Positions 5,015 to 5,136 of a stretch of 5,136 nucleotides of DNA are shown piece after piece. The notes beneath the pieces were generated by a model. That model saw only the letters and a program-made list of their open reading frames with translations, did no database searches and was not told where the DNA came from. This stretch comes from Chloroflexota bacterium (GTDB lineage Bacteria > Chloroflexota > Dehalococcoidia > GIF9 > AB-539-J10), in NCBI GenBank assembly GCA_020346965.1, contig CP070793.1, positions 1,567,738 through 1,572,873 on the forward strand, given 5' to 3'. Numbering within the stretch: position 1 is the first letter of the stretch; every line of letters starts with the position of its first letter. The translations under genes and the position numbers were made by a program.

Positions 5015-5136
5015 TGGCTTCTGGCTTAGAGAGCATAGTTTACTTGTCCCAAGGCGTTGAAATAAGAGAATTATGTGGTGGTCTGGCAGTTTCAGTAATG
5101 CTTTTGGGAGAGAATAGATATACAGTTGTTGTTTTA
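5014..5136 (+). CDS. Possible divergent partial gene, product unknown (low confidence)
   Basis: A plus-strand frame starting at ATG 5014-5016 stays open for 41 codons to the window edge, reading MASGLESIVYLSQGVEIREL and continuing to a hydrophobic end (VSVMLLGENRYTVVVL). I do not recognise a family. The frame is open back to a TGA at 4984-4986, with TTG at 5008 as another possible start. There is no ribosome site before the ATG, and the ATG overlaps the -35 box of the rpsP promoter, both of which argue against it. The two minus-strand frames here are also partly open, so this may be chance in a short stretch. Only the sequence beyond 5136 can decide. Confidence 0.25.
   Translation, partial: MASGLESIVYLSQGVEIRELCGGLAVSVMLLGENRYTVVVL

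Noticed and set aside
1..5136. CRISPR array, insertion sequence, phage or toxin-antitoxin genes
   Set aside because: No regularly spaced repeats of 23-40 bp, no transposase or integrase motifs, and no small paired genes of such type were found on either strand.

Overview
This is a chromosomal window, probably metagenomic, in which every confidently supported gene lies on the minus strand. Nothing in it looks like a phage, a mobile element or a defence system. The gene content is ribosomal protein S16 with a KH-domain protein, a heterodimer-type ABC exporter, and the start of an acyl-CoA dehydrogenase. Together with a composition of roughly 45-50% GC in the ribosomal genes and about 55-60% in the ABC genes (hand-counted from short samples), this suggests a free-living bacterium. 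A Chloroflexota/Dehalococcoidia-like or other deep-branching anaerobe would fit, but the sequence does not prove it.

Layout, right to left in the direction of transcription. Positions 5015-5136 hold a low-confidence open frame on the plus strand that runs off the window edge. At 4986-5014 a near-consensus sigma-70 promoter drives rpsP (4705-4974) and khpA (4461-4688) as a two-gene operon. The rimM-trmD-rplS genes that often follow these two are absent here. Positions 4149-4460 contain no supported gene but hold several inverted and direct repeats. At 4120-4148 a second promoter, overlapped by a 14-bp tandem repeat, drives two ABC half-transporters (2317-4107 and 509-2320). Their stop and start codons overlap as TTGA. 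At 440-468 a third promoter drives the acyl-CoA dehydrogenase gene, which begins at 383 and leaves the window at position 1.

How the genes work together. The two ABC proteins almost certainly form one asymmetric exporter. The first has Asp in place of the catalytic Glu but a normal-type signature motif. The second has the catalytic Glu but a degenerate signature (LSAGQ). In the dimer this gives one competent and one degenerate ATP site, the arrangement known for TM287/288, BmrCD and LmrCD. S16 and the KH protein belong to ribosome assembly and RNA binding. The dehydrogenase is a separate metabolic unit, perhaps also reached by read-through, because no intrinsic terminator is visible upstream of it.

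I did not find an obviously new biological system. The points most worth a second look are the tandem repeat over the ABC promoter, the near-leaderless promoters of rpsP and the ABC operon with a shared ATAATCACA core, and the repeat-rich intergenic region between khpA and the ABC operon.
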